In this document: piece after piece, positions 8,501 to 19,255 of the stretch
Position numbering within the stretch: the stretch's first letter is position 1
Layout: every line of letters begins with the position of its first letter
Assembly (NCBI GenBank): GCA_026745465.1
Contig: JACYXH010000216.1
Span: forward strand, 4,064,501-4,128,500
Direction: 5' to 3'
Origin: Lota lota
Taxonomy: Eukaryota > Chordata > Actinopteri > Gadiformes > Lotidae
Length of the DNA: 64,000 nucleotides
Translations under genes and position numbers: made by a program
Notes under the pieces: model-generated
What the model saw: only the letters and a program-made list of their open reading frames with translations
Database searches by the model: none
Told to the model about the DNA's origin: nothing

Positions 8501-10310
8501 TAGCAACCTTATTTTGAGCAGCAGGTTTTGTGAAATACGATTGCTGGGCCTTAAACCCCGATTTCAGCTTGGCAACTTTCCTTGCACGGATTGTGCTCTT
8601 TGGCGGGTAGCTGTCTTTGAATTTCTGGTGATTGGTGTTGTGGTGCCGCTCCAGATTTCCTCTTTAGACAGTGTTTGTGTTTGGTGGCACAACATACATA
8701 CACACTTGTCATTCACCAAGGTAAAAATAAGTTCCTCTTCCCATTCTGAATGGAAATTGTACGTTTTCACCTTCTTACGTGGAGCCTCCGCCATGCTAGC
8801 TATATCGCTGTATTATATAGTCATATACTGACATTTGAGACAGTTACGTGCCGGTACTCTTCTCTTATCTCATTGGTCATCATCGGTTGCTATAGAGAAA
8901 GAATTACAGCTGGATCAAGAGAGAGAGAGAGAGAGAGAGGTGCTTGCAAAACTGAACATTAAGCAGGCATATTGTATTTGTGTATTTCGTTTTCTAAACT
9001 ACTACTTTCATTTTTGTGTTTCTTTTGTGTTTCTTCTAATATTTTTGGGAGCTACAGGGAAAGTCTACAGGGAAAGTCTCAAAGATCTACGATCGCGATG
9101 GACGGGTTGGCGACCACTGCTGTAACCTGTAAGCTGTGACATCATTCAATATAGTGATCAATGATGATATTAGAGCCAAGCTAATGCATTACTAAAGGGA
9201 TGCATTTTCCCATGGAGGGGGAAGTGAATGTTTTTAAAGGGCCCCTATTTTACCACATGTGACATCACAGGTGGGACTGCCTGCCCACCCAGATGTAGGA
9301 TGGATGTGACCAGTGGATCGATCCTGAAACAGCTTCTAATGACCTACCAGCATCACACCTGGTGGTAAAGCAGTTGCCCTTTGGCCCAATGACTTTGGGT
9401 TTTTGACCGAGACGATCGCAAAATGATCATCAACGAGTCGCCTCACGGTACCTTCTGCCGCACTTCCGAGAAGGAGTTTCCGTATTTCTCCTGGAGGTAC
9501 CGGTAATCAAAGTTGGGGAAGGGAGAAGGGGTGGGAAATGTTCCAGACTTCCAGAGCTTCCAGATGTTCAGGCCCGCCACTGCCAGTAGGACCAGGAATC
9601 CCACCAGGTATATCCCCACCTCCCATCCTGGGGGGTTTCGCACCACTGGAGGTCAAACACACAGACAGACACAGAAGCCAATGCAATGGGACCATGCAGA
9701 AGAGATTTCATGAGGATGTTTTTGAAACAGAAGTCCATGATGGACACTATAGTACACTAGGTTATTTATTACTGTTGATTTCACAGTTCTATAGAGATAG
9801 ATTTACGTAGAGGTATGTAGTTAGAGAGATTAACAAAGAACTGTCACATCAAATGGAAAATAATGGAAAATGTCATGGCGTATTGTCATGATAATATATA
9901 TTTTTCGTTAATGGCCATTAAGACCATAGTCTCAGCAGAAACATCATGCCCTTTTTTAATTAAACAAAGATGCTTCCAATTAGTTTGCTACAAGGATGGA
10001 TCTAATGCCTTTCCTAAAGTATTTCTTAAAGCCAAAGTTAATAAATTAGCAAGTTCACCTGCACCATCCTTGACCTGAAGGATAGCCCTCTTGGGCGCGA
10101 GATTCTTTTTGGTGTACACATGCACCGGAAAGTACAGAGTACACAATGCTGTCACTTCGATACTGCGCACAGGCGGCAGCACTTGGCCGTTCAGCTGAGA
10201 TGCGTGTTCAGTGATAGCAACAGCCAGTGACAGGCATCGTCATGACAACGTCAGCCTCACTCACCACTCAGATGGTACCCTGAAGAATCCTCACTCTGAG
10301 CAGAGGACAT
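960..10310 (-). CDS. syt12: Synaptotagmin-12, full coding span (7 exons)
   Basis: Coding exons run, in transcript order, 10310-10265, 9645-9452, 7304-6888, 4098-3883, 2952-2832, 2017-1884 and 1133-960. Every junction has GT-AG signals and the phases agree, giving 1302 nt and 433 residues; human SYT12 has 421. Visible in order: a short N-terminus ending YHLS, the family signature PPGWEVG, a membrane segment at about residues 25-44, a linker with an RKPS protein-kinase-A-type site (Ser99), C2A at about 155-291, C2B at about 296-425, and the terminal WHPL (WHxL) motif. As known for SYT12, acidic Ca2+ ligands are poorly conserved: C2A loop 1 reads KDLLEREE. The family sits on synaptic and secretory vesicles and acts independently of Ca2+. 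Identity is very secure; the expression pattern is inferred from the family. Confidence 0.96.
1134..1883 (-). other. syt12 intron 6 with repeat remnants
   Basis: Holds a LINE-type 3' tail at about 1255-1325, where an AATAAA-like stretch is followed by repeated TTCTGATTCTGATTG; this is common at the ends of fish CR1/L2-type elements. A dispersed repeat at about 1393-1860 shares its two ends with 7873-8200. Confidence 0.5.
1393..1860. mobile_element. Unclassified dispersed repeat, copy A
   Basis: The left end (TTGACCAATCATGT, then a GGCGGGGATCTGTAGGCGCG-type stretch) and the right end (CCCCCAGAAGTTCGGCAACA, then ACATTGT-like and GAAAATCTGGA-like text) recur in the same order and orientation at 7873-8200. 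The middles differ. Probably a non-autonomous transposon family; class unknown, no coding capacity seen. Confidence 0.4.
1884..2017 (-). CDS. syt12: syt12 exon 6: central C2B
   Basis: 134 nt, residues 332-376. It encodes DPFVKVYLLQDGRKISKKKT and the FNEAMIFSVP strand of C2B, including the lysine-rich patch usual for synaptotagmin C2B. The acceptor is TGGTCCTCAG and the donor CAG|GTGACT. An interspersed repeat ends within about 30 nt of this donor. Confidence 0.94.
2018..2831 (-). other. syt12 intron 5
   Basis: Contains a CA-rich stretch at about 2100-2170 and a (GA)n microsatellite at 2494-2571 (78 nt) flanked by purine-rich sequence. No other structure seen. Confidence 0.6.
2494..2571. repeat. 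(GA)n microsatellite
   Basis: Uninterrupted GA dinucleotides, 78 nt, in syt12 intron 5. Confidence 0.95.
2832..2952 (-). CDS. syt12: syt12 exon 5: start of C2B
   Basis: 121 nt, residues 292-331 plus one base. It encodes AVDAVGEILLSLSYLPTAER and the first C2B strands (LTVVVAKAKNLMWTNG). The acceptor is CCCCTGTAG and the donor GCAG|GTAGGA. The match to mammalian SYT12 is nearly residue for residue. Confidence 0.95.
3322..3882 (-). repeat. Tandem decayed copies of the syt12 exon-4 3' end
   Basis: Five degenerate units follow exon 4 in the transcript direction. The plus-strand anchor ATTGTGTGGC (the intron just past the donor) recurs at 3322 (ATTGTGAGGC), 3450 (ATTATGTGGC), 3559, 3664 and 3765, with the functional one at 3871. 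Spacings are 128, 109, 105, 101 and 106. Each unit carries the donor region, about 60 nt matching the coding end of exon 4 (GGTAGAGCCAGGCGTTGAAG-like), and a filler of GCTATGCTATGCTAGGCTA-like repeats. None contains the exon 4 acceptor. Most donors are damaged (AT for GT at 3770; deletion at about 3675), but the unit at 3559 keeps AATAAG|GTGCC. Confidence 0.85.
3883..4098 (-). CDS. syt12: syt12 exon 4: C-terminal half of C2A
   Basis: 216 nt, residues 220-291, phase 0-0. It encodes the later C2A strands, including FDERFSIPLD, LRFAAFGID, ELKLSDLDLTVRPFNAWLYL and the linker QDVNK. The acceptor is TATTTTCAG and the donor AAG|GTGCCA. The last about 60 nt of this exon plus adjoining intron recur as decayed tandem copies immediately downstream (see 3322-3882). 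Confidence 0.95.
4133..4295 (-). mobile_element. tRNA-derived SINE
   Basis: On the minus strand it has a Pol III B-box-like GGGTTCGATCC. At its end is the widespread fish SINE tail: CACTGGAAGATGCTTTGGAT, then CACCTGCTAAACGACTTAAT. The same family as the copy at 32925-33112. Confidence 0.65.
6488..6532. repeat. Poly(C)22 followed by (CA)n
   Basis: 22 consecutive C residues at 6488-6509, then A-rich and CA dinucleotides to 6532. Confidence 0.95.
6888..7304 (-). CDS. syt12: syt12 exon 3: linker and N-terminal half of C2A
   Basis: 417 nt, residues 81-219, phase 0 at both ends. It contains the SRKPS site at residues 95-99, equivalent to the PKA site known in rodent SYT12 (Ser97). Then come a Ser-rich SLSSISSIANNFG linker and the first C2A strands (GQLEVTLEF, LHVALHQGKDLLEREE, CFIRVSL). 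An extra His-rich stretch (RHPHTHLHHG, about residues 168-177) lengthens an early C2A loop compared with mammals. The acceptor is CCCCTGCAG and the donor AAG|GTGATG; a (GT)n tract begins about 25 nt past the donor. Confidence 0.94.
7873..8200. mobile_element. Unclassified dispersed repeat, copy B
   Basis: Second copy of the family at 1393-1860, in syt12 intron 2. It has the left end GTTGACCAATCATGT..GGATCTGTAAGTGCG, a right half with CTCCGCCCCTCACA, and the end CCCCCAGAAGTTTTGCTATA. Divergence and differing middles suggest old, independently decayed insertions. Confidence 0.4.
8396..9119 (-). mobile_element. Decayed hAT transposon with BED zinc-finger remnant
   Basis: Inverted ends CAGTGGTCACCAACC (8396-8410) and its complement with one mismatch (9105-9119). 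They are flanked by 8-bp target duplications differing at one base, CTGCAACC (8388-8395) and CTGTAACC (9120-9127). Eight-base duplications are the hAT signature. On the minus strand from 8794 is a start MAEAPRKKVKTYNFHSEWEE, with CVCMLCH as half of a BED finger. This resembles the N-terminus of hAT transposases related to ZBED5/FAM200. The frame is lost shortly after the Cys pair, and nearly all of the catalytic region is missing. About 724 bp, so non-autonomous and dead. It contains a short (GA)n at about 8920-8939. Confidence 0.85.
9452..9645 (-). CDS. syt12: syt12 exon 2: transmembrane segment
   Basis: 194 nt, residues 16-80. It carries PPGWEVG, then a hydrophobic run (GIYLVGFLVLLAVAGLNIW) that forms the single membrane anchor, then the family-typical PSPFPNFDYRYLQEKYG linker. 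The acceptor is CCTCCAG and the donor AAG|GTACCG. A stronger-looking GTGAGG lies 5 nt downstream, but only the first GT keeps the frame into exon 3 (QK|RVAAN, aligning with mammalian EKRV). Confidence 0.94.
9646..10264 (-). other. syt12 intron 1
   Basis: A/T-rich with an incidental open stretch at about 10063-10240 on the minus strand that is not used (see rejected items). Nothing else seen. Confidence 0.6.
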
Positions 10311-10325
10311 GGTGCAGCAGCCGGC
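10265..10325 (-). CDS. syt12: syt12 first coding exon
   Basis: The acceptor TTTTACAG lies just before 10325. A 15-nt 5'UTR tail follows, then the ATG at 10310-10308 in a good Kozak context (CACCATGTC). It encodes MSSAQSEDSSGYHLS plus one base, and the donor is G|GTGAGT at 10265/10264. The YHLS motif followed by V-x-x-PPGWEVG in the next exon matches the mammalian SYT12 N-terminus, which decided the start. The extreme N-terminus differs from mammals. Confidence 0.88.
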
Positions 10326-11492
10326 CTGTAAAACATGCACACACAAAAACATACACACGCACACACACACACACACACAAATATGACTCACTCATGCACA
10401 CATACATACACACAAACAGATATGTTAAATGTCTAAATAGGAAGTATACAGAAATATTGTGACGTAGCTCAATGTTGTTGATGAAGAAACCTTGCTCTTG
10501 CAACAGGGTTACATTTGGTAAGTTTAATCAAAAACGTAACATTTCAATGAGATGATTAAAGGATTTACAACACATTATTGGGTTTCAATGCATAATACAA
10601 CATATGCTGCTGTCTAGCCAAGGCTGCAGTGTGAAACACACAGAACAAAACACAACTAGGGCAGTTCTAGTAAGAATAGCCTTGTGTGTGAAGCATTAGG
10701 CTGTCTTTTTGACAATTAATCCAAATATAGTCAGTGGTTATTAAACTACAATCCCTTTCACACTTACTTCACACTGATAATTATTAAATAGCCTACTTTA
10801 TTTTGACTACTAGTAGTCACTTGTCACAATAAGGGGGTTTGTGACCACATTCCACATCACTCATATAGCCTCCTGAATTTACCCTGAATACTGGAGTTAT
10901 TTCCACAAAATAAAAAAAGTAATTTAAATAGTCTTTTTTGTTTTTCTTTATGGACAGGACAGCGAAGTCAGACAAGGAAGTGGGTTGAAAGAGCAGGTCT
11001 ACTAGGTCGAACAGTGGGTTGTCAGCACACGAGCCAGTGGAGCCACGGCTAATGTTGTGATCCTTGTGTATTCACACAGCCACTGATGGTCTGTTTGGTT
11101 AACAACATTAGTAGGGAGAAGGAAGAGGAAGAAAAATCCCTGTCTATTAAAAATAGCAGCAGCAGGCTTCTGAAAACAACACTTTCTGACGTACCGCTCT
11201 CTCTCCTCCACCGAGACCAGAAGAGAAGCACCGCCGCATGAGTTTGTGTGACTCATACCATTTCCCACAAACCCCTTCTCTCCCCACCACCCCAACCGAG
11301 CCCTCTGTGTTGTTAAGGGAATCTTTCCATGGCTCATGGATGTGGCAAAACGAGAAGTTCTGGCCTTGTCATAACGTTCCCCCCTTTCCCTCGCCACATC
11401 CATGCATCTCTCCTAGGATGGCTGCATGGATGTGGCAGTCGTGGTGGGAGTTGGAGGGTGGTCTGTGGTGGATGCTGGGGGATGGGTGGATT

Positions 11493-11840
11493 GGGGGGGG
11501 GGGGGGGGGCGGTATTGCAATCCTGCTGAGCACTTTGCAGAGACCACGACCAATTAAAAGAGCTGGTGCAGTGCAGGGGGTGGTGGTGGTGGTGGTGGTG
11601 GGTGGGTGGGTGGGTTGGGGGGGGGGGTGGGGGCTGCTGACGTGCTGTTAGGAAAGCATGCCGGTTCCTTAGAGAGAGTGAGGGAGGAGAAGGGAGGGAG
11701 GGGGGGAGAGGGGAGGAAGGAGGTAGGGTGAGGGGGAGTGAGGGAGTGAGGGAGGGAGGGGGGGAGAGGGGAGGAAGGAGGTAGGGTGAGGGGGAGTGAG
11801 GGAGTGAGGGAGTGAGGGAGTGAGGGAGGGGGAGAGGGAA
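11493..11840. repeat. G-rich block with 58-bp direct repeat
   Basis: Poly(G)17 at 11493-11509, (GGT)n and G runs at about 11575-11635, then a GGGA/GAGGG purine tract. In that tract a unit of about 58 bp starting AGGGAGGGAGGGGGGGAGAG occurs at 11691 and again at 11749, followed by AGGGAGTG repeats to about 11830. There are multiple G3+ runs on the plus strand. Confidence 0.85.
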
Positions 11841-14244
11841 GGAATGTGGGAATTCCTCACCTCTGGTTCAGCCCAGTCCATTTCCACTAAAGGTCCCGGC
11901 CAATATCGCTTTTGTTTTGATCAGCAGAACTCACTTCCGTAAGGAAATGTACTCAAGAAACGTTTTCCTCTCCTCAGGGCTCAACCTCATTACATCGTCT
12001 GGATTTTCAAATAGGCCAACCATCACTGTTGGTGAATCTTCTGGAGCATATCAATTGGCAGCTTTGTCAGGTGCAGATCTTACCACTAATGGAAAGTTCC
12101 CATGAGTTTCTTTTTCTTGCACATATTGCAAAATATCACAAAATACTGAAGATAATAAGTTGCGATGGACATCACATTTCCAGTGATTCATTGAAAATAT
12201 ACCAAAAATAGATGCTCTGGGATGTACCACAAGCCATCATCGTGATGCACTGAAAAGAACTGCAAAGCATTAACAAAACCTCCAAATCAACTCAAACCTA
12301 GACGTCTGCATCTAGGCTATGGAATGTAGGCGTACCCTTAATAATTAAAAAAGAATAAGTATGCCTGTAGTGAAAGAACAGTAAATAACATCACAAGTGC
12401 AGCTCAGATGACAAGTGCATCATGGTACCTCAAGCAACACTTGAAAGGTTGCTAGACCCAGAAGACTAGTTTGGACCTTCATTCATATAGTTGTGAAGAT
12501 CTGAATGCATAAACATTAACTCTGTCCAAATATAATTATAACACAAAACAAACAATAATTCACAGGTGGACTATATGATCTCAGTACAGGTCGAAAGGAC
12601 AGGTGACACATCTTCATATATTTTACCTCAATATCGGCAACAGAAGATATGGGACATGCATCTTTGTGTTCTGAAGGCTGTGTCCAATTTGTGAGGCCCA
12701 AGATGATGAAACGTCATTGAATATAATTTGGTAAAGAATGTACTTACTATATAATAGAAGGGTTAAGGGTTCAGTATAGTTTGAAAGACATTTCAATATT
12801 CATTTTGTGATTGTAGAGTTGTAGACTTGCTTTAGTGGCGGTCTTGCTTTAATGTTATACAACAAGTTTTCTCAGCCTGACTCATATCTGAAACATGACT
12901 CACTGTAGCGAAATGCAGTAATACACCACCATGAACAATGACGTAATACTAATACAAGGCTTAACAAGTATACGGTTAACTACACCGTCATTGAGTTATA
13001 ATGTTTCATACACTCATTTCATATCCACATCCTCAAAACTAGGAAAGCCTGTGGGGATGAACAAAAATCTTCAAGCTAAATGTTTGTTCTTCTCAGTTTA
13101 TTATTTATTTATTCATTTTCCAGATGGTTTGAGTCATAAAGGCAGAACCGAGGAGGAGATGCCATAATAAAGATCCTATTTACAGACAATAATCCCGGGA
13201 AGGCCTCGCGATCACAACACAACCTACAATTATCACGCACACACACGGTGGACTTACTAAGACCTTCATGGATCACAGAGTGGTTTAAGCGGAGGTAAAA
13301 ACACTGATGTTGATTGAGACAAGGCAGTAACGTAATGAGCCGCATATTGGCCTAATCTATTATTTAGCGGATCCATTACTTCTTTTCGTCTCATTTATGT
13401 CATTAAGGATCAGGTGGGTTTGACCAGCTCGCTCAAGGATGTCTACAAGTAGACCTGAGGACTTTCATTCATTATATTCAATCATTGACATTCGTATGTG
13501 AATGTCTATCAATTGATAGACATTGAAACAATGTATACAAATTTATATTCACGATAGACATGTTCAGTCATTCACTCTGTCAGAGATCCAGTCCAGATAT
13601 CTAGGGCCAGCTGCTCAGTGTTTTACTTTCTTTATTTTATTCTTACCATCACGGTTTGGTTCTGTACTCTTGCCTGTACATCTCCTGTGTTTCATTGTCA
13701 TTGCTGTTGGTTTGAACATAAACTCATAACTTTCATGGAAGGCAGACAGGCAACGTAACCACTCAACTATCCTGCCCCTATCAAAGCAAATCCATGAGAA
13801 ATGAAGTAAGCTCTAGATTTTTTTTTTTATCAATTGGTTCCACTTTTGTGATTTTGGGTTAATTAAAAGCACAAATTAAGAAAATACATTTGTGAAAATG
13901 TATTTTAGCTCGCTGGGACGTCTTGCCATTATCAATTTAATGCTGGCCTTTGTTCCTTGTTTAAATATCTTTATTCATCATTTTTTAATATTGGGTTGGC
14001 ACTGAACTGTTGGCAAACAGTCGCCTTATCTCTTTCTCATTCTCTCCCCCCCCCCTCTTTCTCTCCAGCCTTTATCTGTCTCTCTCCCTCTCTCTTCCAC
14101 AATTTCCTCCCAAGGAATTAGCAGAACGCCCATTTTCCATCATGACTCAGAGAGGTACTGTGGGTATGGCTGCTTATATACAGACCACCTGCAGAGCCTC
14201 ACCCTCAGTCTACACACTGCCTGTGGAGAGGAGAGCGACAGCTG

Positions 14245-14245
<1 letters not shown>

Positions 14246-14326
<81 letters not shown>
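14246..14326. repeat. (GT)n microsatellite
   Basis: About 80 nt of uninterrupted GT. Confidence 0.95.
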
Positions 14327-14330
<4 letters not shown>

Positions 14331-15292
14331 TGGAAAGATTGTGTCTGCCTGTGTGTTTCTTTGGATAGAAGACAACGGAAAATGTGAGATGGAGAGATAT
14401 AGACTAAGAGAGCACAGCATTGAGAGGAGAGCGAGGGCAACAGCCAGAAAGAGTAAGAGAAAGAGAGACAGAGAGAGCGAGAGACCGAAAGAGTGAGATA
14501 CAAGACTGACATTCATTAATCTTTCTAGCAACCCCTATACTGCAACTGCTTTTTGTCAAAACTTTTCTTCAACATTTTTCTCTTTTGGTAAAAAGACAAA
14601 GATGAATGTACAGCACAGGTAAAACCTGGCAGTGTAGAGGCAGAGAGCTGCTCTAGGAGTGTATTTGGCTCTTGAACGATGCATGCCTAGAAACATCAAT
14701 TCTCTCATTGACATCCTTTAAAACCAATTTGAAAGCACCAGGGAGAGTAACGCTGGGCAGGATAAAAGGACGTACAGGATAATTAGCCAGATTTTGTGTC
14801 AGATTTTTCCCTTCCGACTCTGGTCAGCAAAGCCCTGATTTGTTGATGGTTTTTTTTTGCCCAACTATCCTGTGGTGTGGGGTATGTCAAGAGTGTTTTT
14901 TACAGATCAGGGTCCCACCGATTTGAAATCGTAAATATTAAACATGTTAAATATTACGATCCGATATCCTGTAGTGTGGGGGGAACCCTGACGACAGCCG
15001 AGTACACAGGCAATTGATTGTCAGTGAACTACACCTACCTTCGCTCATATTGTGAAGGTGCTGTTACAGCTTTGATTATTTGATTTGCTTTTTGGGCAAC
15101 ATGAAAAATCTCTTTGTATTGGATTTGATTGAAATTCATATTTTGTTGTTTGTTGTTGTTGTTTGTTGTTCTGTAGTAGAATAGAATAACGATGTATAGG
15201 CCCAATGGTTGTGAAAGGGGTGCATATACTTTCATACAGAAAAATATATATGTATTCTGGAAACAAAGTATATGTATAAACATATACACACA

Positions 15293-15298
15293 GTGTGT

Positions 15299-15369
<71 letters not shown>
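15293..15369. repeat. (GT)n microsatellite
   Basis: About 75 nt of GT with a single interruption near 15302. Confidence 0.93.
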
Positions 15370-15372
<3 letters not shown>

Positions 15373-15964
15373 AAGAGAGAGAAAAAATTAATGATAAATA
15401 AAACAAAACAAAAGAAAGGCCCCAAGAAGTGAAAAGTGGACCAATTTCTTAGAAGGCTGCTATCAAAACGAGGACCACACGAGATGGCCCTTTATGGCTC
15501 CTGTACAACAAAGCAGCCCTGATCAATAATAATGGCCACCAGAATTTATTACCACGGTCCCGATGGCGGGGGTTGGGGTAAAGGCGGGGTTATGGACGCT
15601 GGACTGAGATGGAGGCAGAATGAATGGGTGAAGAAACAGTGGGAGAATAAGGAGATTGGAATGGAGGAGAGAAGAGAGGAGGACAGGCAGCCAGTGGGTG
15701 GGGGGGTGGGGGGGGGGGGTTGATGTGTGATCACAGACAGCCTCCCTCTCTGGCCTCAAATGTTAGACCGACTGATAAATCAAGTTTGCTTTTAATCTCA
15801 CCCAATGACTCACAATTAAATTAACTGCCATGCTGTCACGGACTGTAAAATGCAGGGACACACTGTGGCACAGGGCTCAATGCAGCAACATGTCTCTCTC
15901 TATCTCTCCCTAGCTCCAGTTATTTGGTGTTAGGTTGCCACTCCCCTTACGTTCTAATCAATAT

Positions 15965-16090
15965 ACCTATCTATCCATCCAACCATCTATTCATTCATCC
16001 ATCAATCCAACCAACCATTTATCTATCTATCCATTCCACTCCACTATCAATCCATCTGTCCATCCATCCATCCATCCATCCATCCATCCC
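15965..16090. repeat. (ATCC)n-related repeat
   Basis: Imperfect CTATC/CATCC/CATTC tetranucleotides, becoming perfect CATC units at about 16058-16088. Confidence 0.8.
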
Positions 16091-16406
16091 CTGTATTTCC
16101 ACTGAAGCAGCAGGTTATGAATCAGCTCATTGGTTAAACGGGGGCAGACTCAGTGAAGTCATCAAGCAACATGTCAGGGATATCGATGAGCACGTGCAGT
16201 CGGATGGCTGCGTGTGGGTAGAACACTGAGGGAAAGCCCAGCACTTTGCAGTCAAATCATCTTCATCATTCAGGGGCTGAACAACAAGATGCGCCCTGAA
16301 GTTTCCACCATGTGTGACAGACGGAGGAAAGAATCATCTATTACAACTGTCAATTATTGAAGTACGTTTTACACTAGATCCCCTTTGCCTTGCCGCTGCA
16401 TCTCTT

Positions 16407-16549
16407 TTTACAGTGACTGACAATCCTTCGGTGCCTTTTCTTAGTTCCCTAAACTAAAGAACACAGAATGTAGGATGTGGAAGTGCAAACTGTCCGAATA
16501 AAAACAATGGTAGTGTCTATACACGTGCATGCAGCATTACAGTGCTCAT

Positions 16550-16639
<90 letters not shown>

Positions 16640-16784
16640 ATTAGGCCAGAATCCATGGCTTTTACCAAACTATCCAATTACTTTTGTGATGTCAATTATT
16701 GAAGTACGTTTTACACTAGATGCCATTTGCCTTGCCGCTGCATCTCTTCCATACTTTGAGATGAATGCGAGACAGACTGGTTGT
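16407..16784. repeat. Segmental duplication, copy A
   Basis: Starts TTTTACAGTGACTGACAATC and ends GACAGACTGGTTGT. It matches 17181-17479 closely apart from scattered substitutions and the CA tract: 87 nt of CA here (16551-16637) against about 8 nt in copy B. A third partial copy of its right-hand part lies at 16349-16406, directly before it. Confidence 0.9.
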
Positions 16785-17180
16785 GTTGGCAATGTACACT
16801 CGTTGTCCTTCTTACAGTGAAGGCTACATAAGTCTAACGGACAAACGTGTAAATTGTCGAAACCAACCGAAGGAATTAAGTTGACCGAACACATAGTAAT
16901 TCAATATAAATACATTATTCCCACAGGAGAATCATTTACTAATATATCCTAGTTGCAGTCTTCCAATTTCCCATAACACTGAAACATAAGAAATATGTAT
17001 TTTACAGTTTTATATCAATGCTTAATAATACTGTGTAAGTTATTTTGTGGTGACTTCTGTAAACTTTTCTAGCTTTCTGATCTCAGAGCTACTACCACCA
17101 AACTGAAGCCTAAATGAATAATATGGAAGTAACAAGTAATAATAATTTCATTGTAAAACAGCTGTTTGCCCCAAACATGT

Positions 17181-17479
17181 TTTTACAGTGACTGACAATC
17201 CTTCCGTGGCTTTTCTTAGTTCCTTAAACTAAAGAACACAGAATGTAGGATGTGGAAGTGCAAACTGTCCGAATAAAAACAACGGTAGTGTCTATTCACG
17301 TGTATGCAGCATTACAGTGCTCATGCACACACATATTAGGCCAGAATCCATGGCTTTTACCAAACTATCCAATTACTTTTGTGATGTCAATTATTGAAGT
17401 ACGTTTTACACTAGATGCAATTTGCCTTGCCGCTGCATCTCTTCCATACTTTGAGATGAATGCAAGACAGACTGGTTGT
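17181..17479. repeat. Segmental duplication, copy B
   Basis: Direct repeat of 16407-16784, offset about 774 bp at the left end and 695 bp at the right. The CA tract is short (GCACACACAT near 17330). The 396-bp AG tract begins about 50 nt downstream. Confidence 0.9.
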
Positions 17480-17530
17480 TGCAAGTTACATTGCAACATA
17501 ATATGGTATGCAGGGGAGCTGGGGGTATTC

Positions 17531-17931
<401 letters not shown>

Positions 17932-19043
17932 AATGACTACGATGAGAGAGAATCAAGTGACTACGATGATTGCGCGTGTTGGGAAAGAAATTGCATTTTA
18001 AGCAGGTCGTATTTCAACGTATAGAGTTCATTCTGTGAGGGTCTGGGACAAGACAAGCATACGTCTAGATATATCAGTTATATCACCAAGCTAATACCAC
18101 ATAACATCCAGACCGTAGGTTAGGTGGAGTCCTTGGATGGCAAAAAATGGAAAGGCAGCAAAGTGTAATGTAACATCGAGAGGCCTCAGTGCCTATACGT
18201 TGGCATTGTAATTTGAAACAACGGATTTTTGTGTTTTAGTTTCTCTGGGCTTCCTTCGGACAGTCTGTGCGTGTAATGGTAGCAGTTAATAGGGCATAAC
18301 AATCAGCAGCAAGTCATGACCCGCCAAGTGGTACACAGAAGAAATTACTGCGTAATCGTCTTTTAACAACAATTTAACCAAACGCGGTGTCCCCAAACAG
18401 GACAGTGGAATCCTCCAACCAGGTTGTGTGTAAACGTCCGAAGCAGACGGGAACAACACGTGCTCTGGCTGCTGCATAATCTTCCATGTGCTGGTCCTTG
18501 CCATTAAATGAGAACGTAGTGGGATGCACATTTTATAATTAAAAGGGCTGCTTGACGTAGGTCCTATACCTTTTACCCAGCAAACGAGCTATTCTGCAGG
18601 CTGGGCATAGAAGAGCTTATAATAATGCAGTAAAGATATAGGATGATAAACACACCGTATACGCTTAAGGAACCTGCTTACTACTGGCTCAGTGGCAGCT
18701 TTAAAAACAACCGACACCAAACGCAAGGCCACAGGTCTTCGGGCACTTTGGTCGCCCGAATCGCACCGCCACCCAACGCCTACGGTGGTGCTGAAAGAAC
18801 AGCTCCAACCACCTGACTTGCTTCCGTACTATTTCCCAATTAACAGTCTTCAAATTCAAAACTGAACCGCCTCCGAGAGGATAGCATACCGTAGTAGGTT
18901 ACGCGCATTACACCGACCACGAATGCAAATAATTAGATTCTTACTTTAAGTCCACTTCTATTTCTTAACAGTCTGTGAGAGGACATTTCATCCATATAGA
19001 GGAGAAATCTCTTAACCAGAATGAGCATGACATTTACTGGCAG

Positions 19044-19064
19044 GGCGAATGCCTCGGTGCTGAA
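19044..19064 (-). promoter_or_regulatory. RE1/NRSF-like element
   Basis: The minus strand reads TTCAGCACC, two bases, then GGC and a diverged right half. The left half-site is perfect and the spacing is canonical; about three of the last positions of the consensus mismatch. A second same-strand TTCAGCACC lies at 18787-18795. Both are within 500 bp downstream of a candidate first exon of a neuronal gene, where RE1 sites often act. Prediction only. Confidence 0.3.
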
Positions 19065-19255
19065 CTGTGTCCTTTTTATTGTCCATATAAAACCTAACGG
19101 CCGCGAGAGATGTAGTCCAAGTCTCGCTCCTAATGCATTTCTAGTAGTGCTGGAATTACAGAATGAATGCATATTTAGGCCAACGGCATTCAAAACGGGA
19201 CTTGGGACTCAAATGCATTTTCATTCAACAGCAAAAGTGAACAAGCCGTCCTTAC

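Larger units (their letters stand above)
7305..9451 (-). other. syt12 intron 2
   Basis: Contains the dispersed repeat at 7873-8200 and the hAT element at 8396-9119; otherwise no recognisable feature. Confidence 0.6.

Noticed and set aside
10063-10240. Open minus-strand stretch ending in a GCAG|GTGAAC donor in the right phase for the syt12 membrane exon
   Set aside because: It has no ATG and no family similarity, whereas 10265-10325 encodes the conserved YHLS end with a proper start and donor.
15961-16090. Regularly spaced ATCC repeats considered as a CRISPR-like array
   Set aside because: Simple tetranucleotide repeat without unique spacers, in a vertebrate genome.
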